Assembly: GCA_016871275.1 (NCBI GenBank)
Contig: VFZG01000022.1
Span: 1 to 52,854, forward strand
Length of the DNA stretch: 52,854 nucleotides
Reading direction: 5' to 3'
Origin: Acidimicrobiia bacterium
GTDB lineage: Bacteria; Acidobacteriota; Vicinamibacteria; Vicinamibacterales; UBA2999
Shown: in pieces, positions 7,640-15,790 of the stretch
How the letters are laid out: the number at the start of each line of letters is the position of its first letter
How positions within the stretch are numbered: the stretch's first letter is position 1
Program-made: the position numbers and the translations under genes
The notes under the pieces: generated by a model
What the model saw: only the letters and a program-made list of their open reading frames with translations
Told to the model about the DNA's origin: nothing
The model's database searches: none

Positions 7640-8328
7640 GCGCCCTGGTCACGATCAACGGCGTCCACAAGTACTTCACGCGCGGCAGCGAGCGCATCGA
7701 CGTCCTCGAGGGCGTGACGCTCGACATTCCGCAGGGCGATTTTCTCGCGCTGATGGGACCGTCGGGCTCCGGCAAGACCACGCTGCTGAACCTGCTCGGC
7801 GGACTCGATCAGCCGTCGGCGGGTTCGATCGACGTGGGCGGCACCAACATCGGCGCGCTCACCGGCGGCCAGTTGTCGACGTGGCGCTCGCACCACATCG
7901 GCTTCGTCTTCCAGCTCTACAACCTGCTGCCGGTGCTGACCGCGGAACGCAACGTCGAACTGCCGCTGCTGCTCACCAAGCTCGGCAAGGCCGAGCGGAT
8001 GAAGCGGGTCGGCATTGCGCTCAAGGTCGTCGGCCTGACGGAGCGCGCCAAGCACTACCCACGCCAATTGTCGGGCGGCCAGGAACAGCGCGTCGGCATT
8101 GCGCGCGCGATTGTCACCGACCCGGCCCTGCTGCTGGCCGACGAACCCACCGGCGACCTCGATCGCAAGTCGGGCGACGAGATTCTCGACCTGTTGCAGG
8201 CGCTCAACCGGGATCACGGCAAGACCATCGTGATGGTGACGCACGATCCGCGCGCCGCCGAGCGCGCCAAGCGGACGCTGCATCTCGAGAAAGGCCAGCT
8301 GCTCGAAGCTGGGGCGGTGCACGCATGA
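7636..8328 (+). CDS. ABC transporter ATPase, MacB/LolD type
   Basis: A 230-residue nucleotide-binding subunit. Walker A is GPSGSGKTT (41-49), the Q-loop lies near VFQLYNLLP, the signature is LSGGQ (145-149), and Walker B is LLLADE (165-170) with the H-loop at MVTHD. Size and sequence fit the MacB/LolD/FtsE branch, which powers mechanotransmission-type exporters rather than channel transport. Overlaps by 4 bp with genes on both sides show tight translational coupling. The exported substrate (macrolide, peptide, lipoprotein) cannot be read from the sequence. Confidence 0.93.
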   Translation: MSALVTINGVHKYFTRGSERIDVLEGVTLDIPQGDFLALMGPSGSGKTTLLNLLGGLDQPSAGSIDVGGTNIGALTGGQLSTWRSHHIGFVFQLYNLLPVLTAERNVELPLLLTKLGKAERMKRVGIALKVVGLTERAKHYPRQLSGGQEQRVGIARAIVTDPALLLADEPTGDLDRKSGDEILDLLQALNRDHGKTIVMVTHDPRAAERAKRTLHLEKGQLLEAGAVHA

Positions 8329-9473
8329 AGTTCTTCCCGCTGCTGTGGAGCAGCCTGTGGCGCAAGAAAATCCGCACCATCTTCACGCTGCTGTCGGTGT
8401 TCATCGCGTTCCTGCTGTTCGGGTTGTTGATGACCATCCGCGGCGCGTTCAGCTTTGGCGTGGACATTGCCGGCATCGATCGCCTGGTGCTGATCCACAA
8501 GGTCAGCCTGATCATGCCGCTGCCGGTCTCCTACCTCGAGCGTCTGAAGGCGACCGAGGGCGTGACGCTGGCCACGCACAACACGTGGTTCGGCGGCGTC
8601 TACCAGGATCCCGCCAACTTCTTCGCGCAGATCGCGGTGGAGCCCGAGACGTTCATGAAGATCTACCCTGAATACGTCGTGCCGCCCGACGACATGACAG
8701 CGTGGCTTGCCGATCGCCAGGGTGTGATGGTCGGCGTCGACCTTGCCAATCGCTTCGGCTGGAAGGTCGGGGATCGCATTCCGATCATCGGCACCATCTG
8801 GCAACCCAAGCAGGGGCAGGTGTGGGAGTTCAACATCGCCGGCATCTACGACGGTGAACCCGGCGTCGACAAAACGCAGTTTTTCTTCCGCTACGACTAT
8901 CTCGATGAGAACCGCCTGCAGGGCGAGGGGGCGGTTGGCTGGTACATCGTCAAGATTGCTGATCCGTCGCAGGCCCAGCGAATGGGCGCGCGGTTCGACT
9001 CGATGTTCGCGAACTCGTCGGCGGAGACCAAGACCACCACCGAGAAGGGGTTCGTCGAAGGCTTCGCCAAGCAGGTCGGCGACATTGGCGCCATCATGGT
9101 GGCGATCCTGGTCGCGGTGCTGTTCACCATGCTGCTGGTGGCCGCCAACACCATGGCCCAATCGGTCCGCGAGCGCACCAGCGAGATGGGCGTGTTGAAG
9201 ACGCTCGGCTTCTCGAACGCCGCCGTGCTGACGCTGATCCTGAGCGAGTCGGTGCTGATCGCCGTGATCGGCGGATCGCTCGGCCTGGGCCTGTCGTGGC
9301 TGTTGGTGCAGCAGGGCGATCCCACCGGCGGCCTGCTGCCGATCTTCGTGCTGCCGACACGCGACGTGATGATCGGCGGCGTGATGGTGGTGGTGCTGGG
9401 ACTGGTCGCGGGCGCGCTGCCGGCCTTCACCGCGATGAACCTGAAAATCACCGACGCGCTGAGGAGAGGCTGA
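8325..9473 (+). CDS. ABC transporter permease (MacB/FtsX type) 1
   Basis: A 382-residue permease with one N-terminal membrane helix (about 17-37), a periplasmic core-like domain (about 40-260) and three C-terminal helices in an FtsX-type arrangement (VAILVAVLFTMLLVAANTM; then LILSESVLIAVIGGSLGLGL; then VMVVVLGLVAGALPA). TSEMGVLKTLGFSN is the family's coupling segment. The ATG overlaps the ATPase stop by 4 bp. It would pair with the following permease as a heterodimer. Confidence 0.9.
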   Translation: MKFFPLLWSSLWRKKIRTIFTLLSVFIAFLLFGLLMTIRGAFSFGVDIAGIDRLVLIHKVSLIMPLPVSYLERLKATEGVTLATHNTWFGGVYQDPANFFAQIAVEPETFMKIYPEYVVPPDDMTAWLADRQGVMVGVDLANRFGWKVGDRIPIIGTIWQPKQGQVWEFNIAGIYDGEPGVDKTQFFFRYDYLDENRLQGEGAVGWYIVKIADPSQAQRMGARFDSMFANSSAETKTTTEKGFVEGFAKQVGDIGAIMVAILVAVLFTMLLVAANTMAQSVRERTSEMGVLKTLGFSNAAVLTLILSESVLIAVIGGSLGLGLSWLLVQQGDPTGGLLPIFVLPTRDVMIGGVMVVVLGLVAGALPAFTAMNLKITDALRRG

Positions 9474-9495
9474 GCCATCGGCTCGGAAGGCACAC

Positions 9496-10683
9496 ATGAG
9501 CTTCATCAGACAAACCCTCGCCGTCACCCTGCTCAACCTGCGGACCATCCCGCAGCGCCTCGGCTCGTCGGGCGTGGCCATCGTCGGCATCGCCGGCGTC
9601 GTCATCGTGCTGGTATCGGTGCTGTCGATCGCGCGCGGCTTCGCGGCCGCGATGGAAGAATCCGGCTCGCCGGTGCGCGCGCTGGTGATGCGCAGCGGCG
9701 CCGACAGCGAAATGACCAGCGGGCTCGGCCCGACGGAAGTCGACGTCATCAAGCAGGCCCCCGGCCTGCGTCGCGACGGGCAGACCGCGACGGCGTCGGC
9801 GGAGCTGTACGTGATCATCGACATCCCGAAGATCGGCACCAACAGCCCGGCCAACGTGCCGGTGCGAGGCGTCGAGCGGACCGCCACCGCCGTCCGCGAA
9901 GAGTTCTCAATCCTCGAGGGCCGGATGTTCGAGTTCGGCACGACGGAGGTGGTCGTCGGTCGAGGCGCGAGCGTCAACTTCCAGGGGCTCACGGTCGGCA
10001 ACACGATCGTGTCTGGTGAAAACCGGTGGCAGGTGGTCGGGATCTTCGAGACCGACGGCAGCGTCGCTGAAACCGAGGTTTGGATCGACGCGCGAGTCTT
10101 GCAGGGTGCCTACCGGCGCGGCAACTCGTTCCAGAGCCTGCTCGCGCGACTCGATGCCAGCACCACCTTCGACACGTTCCGTGACTGGCTGATCGCCAAC
10201 CCGCAGGTCAACGTGCAGGTGCGACGCGAACAGGACTACTACGCGCAGCAGTCGCGCGCGCTCACCGGCCTGATTCAGGGCGTCGGGTTCGGTATTGCGT
10301 TTCTGATGGGCATCGGCGCCGTGTTCGGCGCGATCCTGACGATGTACACCGCGGTGTCGACACGCTCGCGCGAAATCGCCACGCTGCGCGCGCTCGGCTT
10401 CAACGCCACGTCGGTCGTGGTGTCGGTGCTGGCAGAGTCGCTGGCACTGGCGGCCATCGGCGGCGCCATCGGCGGCGTGCTCGCCTACGTGTCGTTCAAC
10501 GGCTATCAGACGTCGACCATGAACTTCTCGACGTTCTCGCAGGTGGCATTCGCGTTCCAGGTCACGCCACAGTTGCTGGTGATGGGCATTGCCTACGCGC
10601 TGCTGATGGGGCTCATCGGTGGGTTGTTCCCGGCCCTGCGTGCGGCACGGTTGCCCATACCTTCGGCACTCCGCGAGCTATAG
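9496..10683 (+). CDS. ABC transporter permease (MacB/FtsX type) 2
   Basis: A 395-residue second permease with the same layout: N-terminal helix (VAIVGIAGVVIVLVSVLS), a large periplasmic domain, and three C-terminal helices with the coupling segment TRSREIATLRALGFN. It lies 22 bp after permease 1 and ends the operon. Two different half-permeases with one ATPase suggest a heterodimeric MacB-like complex, where E. coli MacB is a fused homodimer. Confidence 0.9.
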   Translation: MSFIRQTLAVTLLNLRTIPQRLGSSGVAIVGIAGVVIVLVSVLSIARGFAAAMEESGSPVRALVMRSGADSEMTSGLGPTEVDVIKQAPGLRRDGQTATASAELYVIIDIPKIGTNSPANVPVRGVERTATAVREEFSILEGRMFEFGTTEVVVGRGASVNFQGLTVGNTIVSGENRWQVVGIFETDGSVAETEVWIDARVLQGAYRRGNSFQSLLARLDASTTFDTFRDWLIANPQVNVQVRREQDYYAQQSRALTGLIQGVGFGIAFLMGIGAVFGAILTMYTAVSTRSREIATLRALGFNATSVVVSVLAESLALAAIGGAIGGVLAYVSFNGYQTSTMNFSTFSQVAFAFQVTPQLLVMGIAYALLMGLIGGLFPALRAARLPIPSALREL

Positions 10684-10694
10684 CTGCGAGGCCG

Positions 10695-10943
10695 CTAGCT
10701 CTCCTCTTCGAACTCTTCTTCGGCGGGATTGAAGCGCGTCGACGGACGCAGCGCTTCGCGATAGTCGTAGAGCGGAAGGCCTGAGACGTGGCGTGGATTG
10801 GTGCAGCCGGTGGATTTCGCCTCGAGCACGACGGTCACCGGGCTCCCCGCGGCGGAGTCTTTCACCGCCTCACGGAACGTGAGACGGCAGCCGCAGGCAA
10901 GACGCGCGTGCCCGAATCCCTTCAACATGGCTGGGGTGATCAT
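10695..10943 (-). CDS. Hypothetical small protein
   Basis: 82 residues with three cysteines (ACGC and STGC) and a strongly acidic tail (PAEEEFEEES). The start, MITPAMLKGFGHARLACG, lacks a signal peptide. The cysteines could bind a metal, but no family is recognised. It is convergent with the exporter operon and 12 bp downstream of the thioredoxin-like gene on the same strand, so the two may be co-transcribed. Confidence 0.55.
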   Translation of the reverse strand: MITPAMLKGFGHARLACGCRLTFREAVKDSAAGSPVTVVLEAKSTGCTNPRHVSGLPLYDYREALRPSTRFNPAEEEFEEES

Positions 10944-10955
10944 ATCACCCCAGGT

Positions 10956-11639
10956 TCAGTTCAGCAGCGCGACGATTTCTTTTTCAAACACCGCCTTCGG
11001 TGCAATGCCCATATGCTTGCGGCATACCAGACCGTCCTTGCTGATGATGAACGATGCGGGAATGCCCCAGATCGGGCCGTAGGCGTCCTGCACTTCCTCT
11101 TTGCCTTCTCCGAGGACGATCGGGTAGTTCATCTGGTACTGCTCGGCGTACTTCTTCGCGAGCTCGGCGGTGTCGTCCACGGAGTAGCCGATGATCGTCA
11201 GCTGGTCCTTGTATTGCTCCTGCAGCTCGATGAATCCAGGAATCTCGGCCTTGCATGGGCCGCACCACGTCGCCCAGAAGTTCAACAGCACGACCTTGTT
11301 CGGATCCCTGAACGACGCCAGCGACACTGGCCGGCCTTCGAGATCCTTCAGCGTGAAGTCCCACTGCGCGGGCTTGGCGTTGGCCATGCACCCATCCGTC
11401 GCCGGTGCGTGTGACGACGCGGGTGTGATCGCGGCGGAAGACGACTCGGCGGTCGCGGCCTCTTCGCCAGGCGACCACACGAACGGAATGGCGATCGCCA
11501 GCAACGCGATGGCCGTCGCCGACACAGCGATCGTTTGCCACCGACCGTTCGCGCGATCGTTCTGAACGCCGGCCGCACGATCGTCGGACGGTGCGTTCGA
11601 ACTGTCGTCTGAACGGATGTGTGACGGGTTTTCTTCCAT
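10956..11639 (-). CDS. Membrane-anchored TlpA/ResA-like thioredoxin
   Basis: A 227-residue redoxin. A cytoplasmic hydrophilic start is followed by one membrane helix (about 37-56), a Ser/Ala-rich linker and a thioredoxin domain with the active site WCGPC (Cys126, Cys129) and a cis-Pro loop GIPASFII. TlpA/ResA-type proteins reduce periplasmic disulfides, for example in cytochrome c or CuA assembly. The ATG at 11639 has AGGG six bases upstream; an ATG six codons earlier (11657) is also possible. A cysteine in the linker (ATDGCMA) and one near the end (LVCRKH) are extra. Confidence 0.88.
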   Translation of the reverse strand: MEENPSHIRSDDSSNAPSDDRAAGVQNDRANGRWQTIAVSATAIALLAIAIPFVWSPGEEAATAESSSAAITPASSHAPATDGCMANAKPAQWDFTLKDLEGRPVSLASFRDPNKVVLLNFWATWCGPCKAEIPGFIELQEQYKDQLTIIGYSVDDTAELAKKYAEQYQMNYPIVLGEGKEEVQDAYGPIWGIPASFIISKDGLVCRKHMGIAPKAVFEKEIVALLN

Positions 11640-11653
11640 TGCCCTATTCTGCC

Positions 11654-11866
11654 TCATTCTGCAGGTAGGGCGCTACGCGGGCCCGCCGCTCGCGAGTACC
11701 GTTGCTCGCCATCCGCAGTGTAGGTCCGCTCGCTCTCGGTCCTGTCCGCGTTACGAGTCAGTCGCAGCGCCGCGCCGTAGAGCAAATCCAGAAACTCGAG
11801 GCCAGCCGCCGACATCCCCTCCTCATCCGGTGCTCGAGCCGGCGGTGGTCTTCGCCCTGAAGACAT
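11654..11866 (-). pseudogene. Possible remnant of an ECF sigma factor N-terminus
   Basis: The stretch MSAAGLEFLDLLYGAALRLT followed by RNADRTE resembles the first helices of sigma-70 region 2 in ECF sigma factors (pattern FL..LY..ALRLTRN.ADAEDL). After that the similarity stops and the frame closes within 30 residues. Nothing else of a sigma factor follows. This rests on one short match and could be coincidence. Confidence 0.3.
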
Positions 11867-11961
11867 CCGAAATCAGGCGGTGTCGAGGGCGAACCCCAAG
11901 ATCCGCTGGTTTATTCCCGTCGCAGGCATAGGCGCTGGCGCCTCGAGCTTCGGCCAAGGCG

Positions 11962-11979
11962 CGTCCTAAGCATAGGACG
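11962..11979. repeat. Perfect short hairpin
   Basis: cgtccta-agca-taggacg is a perfect 7-bp stem with a 4-base loop. It sits in the 436-bp gap between the thioredoxin-like gene and the large surface-protein gene. There is no T-run, so it is not a typical terminator; it may be a REP-like unit. The rest of the gap holds the possible sigma remnant and a dispersed repeat at 12021-12038. Confidence 0.5.
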
Positions 11980-12020
11980 AAGCCCCCCGGCTCGAATCTT
12001 GCTCTCAGGGGGTCAGATTC

Positions 12021-12038
12021 GGCCACCGATGGCTCAGA
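12021..12038 (-). repeat. Dispersed repeat copy A (TCTGAGCC... type)
   Basis: Read on the minus strand this is TCTGAGCCATCGGTGGCC. It matches 16 of 18 bases with 47457-47474 on the plus strand. Similarity continues more weakly on both sides and, when translated, gives ELSEPSVA in both places. Both copies lie shortly upstream of a gene start. Confidence 0.4.
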
Positions 12039-12075
12039 CAATTCGTTCTTCGGTAAGATGTTTCTAGGAGTCACC

Positions 12076-15000
12076 ATGCGTACGGCTGTTCTCTTGATGT
12101 TGACGTTGGCCGGCGCGCCAAGCCTCGCCTTGGCGCAAACCGCCTACATCCCGTACTTCGGCAAGAATCAGATCCGGTACGACAAGTTCGACTGGCACAC
12201 CTACACCACCGACCACTTCGAGATCTACTACTACCCCGAGATCGAGCCGCACCTCGAACGCATCGCGGGATACGCAGAGAGCGCCTATCAGCACGTCAGC
12301 TCCGAACTGAAGCACGACCTGTCGATGAAGCTGCCGCTGATCCTGTTCTCGACGGCGAGCGAGTTCTGGCAGCAGAACGTCGCGCCGGGCGCGGCGCAGG
12401 AAGGCGTCGGCGCATTCGCCGAGCCAGGACGCTACCGCATTGTCATGCCGATCGACGAGCCGCCCGATTTGCTCTACCGGCTGATCGTCCACGAGCTGAC
12501 CCACCAGTTCCAGTTCGACATCATTCCGACCGGCCTCATCCGCCGCAACATGCCGCTGTGGGTGTTCGAGGGCATGGCGGACTACATGACCGGCTACTGG
12601 CGTCCGAACGACATGATGACCGTGCGCGATGCCGCGGTCTCCGACATCGTGCCGAAGATGACCGAGATGCAGGAATACGGCGGCTTCAGCAACCCGCGTC
12701 TCATCTACAACCTCGGTCACGCGGCGTTCGAGTTCATGGAATCGAGGTGGGGCAAGGAAGGCGTGCGCGCCTACGTGTTCGCCCTGCGCCGCTCCGTCAT
12801 CGGCGGCAGCGACGACGCCTACCAGGAAGCGTTCCAGCTTACACCCGAGGAATGGGACCAGCAGTTCGATCGCTACCTCAAGGAGCGCTTCAAGCCGTTC
12901 CGCGACAAGGAGCGCCCGGCCGACTACGGGCGTAACCTGGCGCCGGATCCGCGCAAGGGACGCTTCTCGAACCTGCTGTCGGTCGAGCCGTCGCCGTCCG
13001 GCGACCTGATCGCCGGCATGACCGGCAACGGCCGCGACCGCGAATACGACATCGTCCTCCTCTCGGCCAAGGACGGCGCCATCATCCGTAACCTGACCAG
13101 CGGCTTCGACCAGAGCATGGGCTTCGAATACCTGGCGACGCCCGGCGGACGCTGGAACTCGGTGCCGTGGATGACGTGGTCGCCGCAGGGCGACCGTCTG
13201 GCCTACTTCGCACGGACGGAAAAGGATCGCTCGCTGATCGTGCAGAACGTGGTCTCCAGGAAGATCGAGCTGCGCATCCCGCTGACGACCATCGACTCGC
13301 CGGAGTCGCCGGACTTCTCACCCGACGGCAAGCTGATCGCCTTCTCAGGCCTGCGCGGCAGCGACGCCGACATCTTCACGGTCAATCTCGAGACCAGGGA
13401 GATCGTCAACCTCACGAAGGACACGTTCGCCAGCTACGCGCCCACCTGGGCGTTGGATGGCAGGTCGCTGGTGTACCTGGTTCGGGTCAGCGGCAACGAG
13501 AAGCTGTTCCGCATGAACGCGGATGGATCGAATCCGACGCAGCTGACGTTCGGCACGCACGACGAGGGCGGCGCGCAGTTCCTCGACGCCAACACGCTGG
13601 TGTTCGCCTCGACGGCGGTGAACCCGGCCGAGCCGATTGATCCCGAGGTCGCCAAGAACGGGCAGATCTACAACATCTGGACGCTCGACCTGACGACCAA
13701 CGAGCTGCGCCAGTTCACCGACGCGCTGTCGGGCAACGTCTCGCCGGTGGTGCTGCGCGACGCCCCGGCCAATCGCATTGCGTTCGTGACGTATTTCAAG
13801 GGCGAGTACGGCCTGCACGTGCTCGAGCGCAAGGATGAAATCACCAAGGTCGCCTCGGCGGACTTCGGATCGCCGGGCCCGATCGTCGACTTCCAGGCGC
13901 CGCTGATGCACACGCTGGTGCCGGACAACAAGAAGAAGAAGGGCCGCTTCGAGAAGCTGTTTCTCGAGGGCCGGCCGCCGGTGAACCTCGGCGTCACCAG
14001 CGGCGGCGACGTGTTCGGCGGCACGCAGGTGACCTTCACCGACGTGCTCGGGGATCAGCAGTTCAGCATGCTGGTGGCTTCGGTGGCGCAGTATCGCACG
14101 ATGTCGTTCACCTGGCAGAACATGGAACGGCGTCTGCAGTGGGCCCTCCAGGGCTACAACATGACGCAGTTCTACTACGGGCAGCTGGAGAACGTCTTCT
14201 ACGACCCGTACCTGAGCCAGTTCATCGATCGGGACTTCGCCACCGCCAGTCGCACCATCCAGGGCGGCACCGCGTTTGCGATTTATCCGTTCAACCGCTA
14301 TCGCCGCATCGAGCTGTTCGGTGGATTCAGCCGTTACCAGGAGAAGTTCAACGATCCGCTGGTCGAAGCCGAATCACAGGCCTATCAGCAGCAGCAGTTC
14401 GGCCGGCAGCTGTTCAACAACGGCAACATGATGCCGATCGGCGCGGCGTTCGTGCAGGAGACGACGATCTTCCGCGAGTTCGGCCCGCTGTCCGGCAGCA
14501 CCATGCGGCTGTCGTACGAGTTTTCGCCCAAGGTCGGCGGCCTGCTGTCGCGCCAGACGTTCGACGGCGATGCCCGCAAGTACTTCCGCATCGGCGCCAC
14601 CGGCCTGCTGGCGCTCCGCGCCCGCGGCTTCAAGAGCATGGGCGACAACCCGGACTTCACCTACTTCGGCGGCAACAGCGAGCTGCGCGGCTATGAGTAC
14701 CTGTCGTTCATCGGCCAGAACGCGTTCTTCGCCAACGCCGAGCTGCGCTTCCCGCTGATCGAAGCGATGGCCACGCCCATCGGCGTGCTCGGCGGCGTGC
14801 GCGCCACGTTGTTCGCCGGCATTGGCGGCGCCTACTTCGACGGCTCGCCGTTCAAGTTCTATCGCAAGGATACGATGCTCGAGCAGCCAATCGTCAGGTA
14901 CGACAACCTGACGCAGCAGGCCGTCCGCGGCGCCGCGGTGCCGGTCAGCGGCTTCCGCCTCCAGGACGGCCGCGCGTCCTACGGCCTCAGCCTCGCGACC

Positions 15001-15168
15001 TTTGCACTGGGCTTCCCGGTACACTTCGACTGGTCGTGGCGCACGCTGATGAACCGCCAGTGGGAAGACGTGCTGTTCTATCAGAACGCCATCGCCGATC
15101 GCATGTCGAGCGGCAGCGAGTGGCTGCGCAAGCCGAAGTTCTCGATGTGGATTGGGTACGACTGGTAA
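12076..15168 (+). CDS. Outer-membrane protein: HExxH domain, beta-propeller and BamA-like barrel
   Basis: A 1030-residue protein. The ATG at 12076 follows aggag with 5-bp spacing and opens a signal peptide ending SLALA. Residues about 25-270 are a gluzincin-like metalloprotease domain: HELTH (139-143) and Glu165 in WVFEGMADY give the zinc-binding HExxH plus Glu set. Residues about 300-620 carry TolB/PD40-type propeller repeats (SPDGKLIAFSG, PTWALDGRSLVYL). Residues about 660-1030 look like a 16-strand-type surface-antigen barrel (GGNSELRGYEYLSF) ending in an aromatic residue (DW). Similar fusions are common in acidobacteria; the role is unproved, but cell-surface proteolysis or export is plausible. 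Confidence 0.85.
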   Translation: MRTAVLLMLTLAGAPSLALAQTAYIPYFGKNQIRYDKFDWHTYTTDHFEIYYYPEIEPHLERIAGYAESAYQHVSSELKHDLSMKLPLILFSTASEFWQQNVAPGAAQEGVGAFAEPGRYRIVMPIDEPPDLLYRLIVHELTHQFQFDIIPTGLIRRNMPLWVFEGMADYMTGYWRPNDMMTVRDAAVSDIVPKMTEMQEYGGFSNPRLIYNLGHAAFEFMESRWGKEGVRAYVFALRRSVIGGSDDAYQEAFQLTPEEWDQQFDRYLKERFKPFRDKERPADYGRNLAPDPRKGRFSNLLSVEPSPSGDLIAGMTGNGRDREYDIVLLSAKDGAIIRNLTSGFDQSMGFEYLATPGGRWNSVPWMTWSPQGDRLAYFARTEKDRSLIVQNVVSRKIELRIPLTTIDSPESPDFSPDGKLIAFSGLRGSDADIFTVNLETREIVNLTKDTFASYAPTWALDGRSLVYLVRVSGNEKLFRMNADGSNPTQLTFGTHDEGGAQFLDANTLVFASTAVNPAEPIDPEVAKNGQIYNIWTLDLTTNELRQFTDALSGNVSPVVLRDAPANRIAFVTYFKGEYGLHVLERKDEITKVASADFGSPGPIVDFQAPLMHTLVPDNKKKKGRFEKLFLEGRPPVNLGVTSGGDVFGGTQVTFTDVLGDQQFSMLVASVAQYRTMSFTWQNMERRLQWALQGYNMTQFYYGQLENVFYDPYLSQFIDRDFATASRTIQGGTAFAIYPFNRYRRIELFGGFSRYQEKFNDPLVEAESQAYQQQQFGRQLFNNGNMMPIGAAFVQETTIFREFGPLSGSTMRLSYEFSPKVGGLLSRQTFDGDARKYFRIGATGLLALRARGFKSMGDNPDFTYFGGNSELRGYEYLSFIGQNAFFANAELRFPLIEAMATPIGVLGGVRATLFAGIGGAYFDGSPFKFYRKDTMLEQPIVRYDNLTQQAVRGAAVPVSGFRLQDGRASYGLSLATFALGFPVHFDWSWRTLMNRQWEDVLFYQNAIADRMSSGSEWLRKPKFSMWIGYDW

Positions 15169-15170
15169 GC

Positions 15171-15252
15171 AGGCCGTCTGGCCTCCGGGCTTCCAGGCTT
15201 CTAGCTTCCCGGATGGGTTCTGATCCCCTGGAGGCCCGGAAGCCTGGAGGCC
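15171..15252. terminator. Inverted GGCCTCC/GGCTTCC repeat between convergent genes
   Basis: The left half (15180-15214: ggcctcc, gggcttcc, aggcttc) is the imperfect complement of the right half (15227-15252: ctggagg, cccggaag, cctggagg). Both are built of 7-8 bp units and would fold into a long GC-rich stem. Placement between two converging stop codons fits a bidirectional terminator. No T-run is present, so the role is inferred. Confidence 0.5.
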
Positions 15253-15255
15253 TGA

Positions 15256-15738
15256 TTACGCCCCTGTTCTTCTTCTGAGACGTTCGGCTCGCCGCGCCTG
15301 CGCGTCCTGGCAGCGCTGCTCGTCTTCGACAGTTTCAATGGCCAGTGGCGGCACTCTGGTGGGCTGGCCGGCGTCATCCAGCGACACGAAGGTCAAGAAC
15401 GCGCGGCTGGTCAGCTTGCGCTCGGCCGACCTGATCGCTTCGGAAAACACTTCGACTTCAACCTCCAGTGACGTGTTGAAGACGCACGTCACACGCGACT
15501 TGAGGATGATCAAGTCGCCCATCTTGATGGGATGAATGAAATCGAGTGAGTCGACACTGGCCGTCACCGCCAGGCTGTTGGTGTGTCGATGACAGGCGAT
15601 GGCGCCGGTGATGTCGATCAAGTGCATCACCGTGCCGCCGAGAATGAACCCTAAAGGGTTGGTGTCGTTCGGAAGGACGACCTGAACTGTTTCTGCAGTG
15701 GAGTCCTGCCAGCGCTTCGGTGTGAGGGGTGGGACCAC
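15256..15738 (-). CDS. Acyl-CoA thioesterase (hotdog fold)
   Basis: A 160-residue single-hotdog thioesterase. The core is NPLGFILGGTVMHLIDITGA, then ASVDSLDFIHPIKMGDLI, in which Asp in LIDITG is the expected catalytic residue and the HPIKMGD turn is typical of the YciA/acyl-CoA thioester hydrolase group. The C-terminus ends in a basic helix (ARRAERLRRRTGA). It would release free acids from acyl-CoA in the cytoplasm. Chain-length preference cannot be read. Confidence 0.85.
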   Translation of the reverse strand: MVPPLTPKRWQDSTAETVQVVLPNDTNPLGFILGGTVMHLIDITGAIACHRHTNSLAVTASVDSLDFIHPIKMGDLIILKSRVTCVFNTSLEVEVEVFSEAIRSAERKLTSRAFLTFVSLDDAGQPTRVPPLAIETVEDEQRCQDAQARRAERLRRRTGA

Positions 15739-15790
15739 AGCATCAATTGTAGACCCACCCTGGAAGCCAGGACGCCTGGCGGCCCGACAG

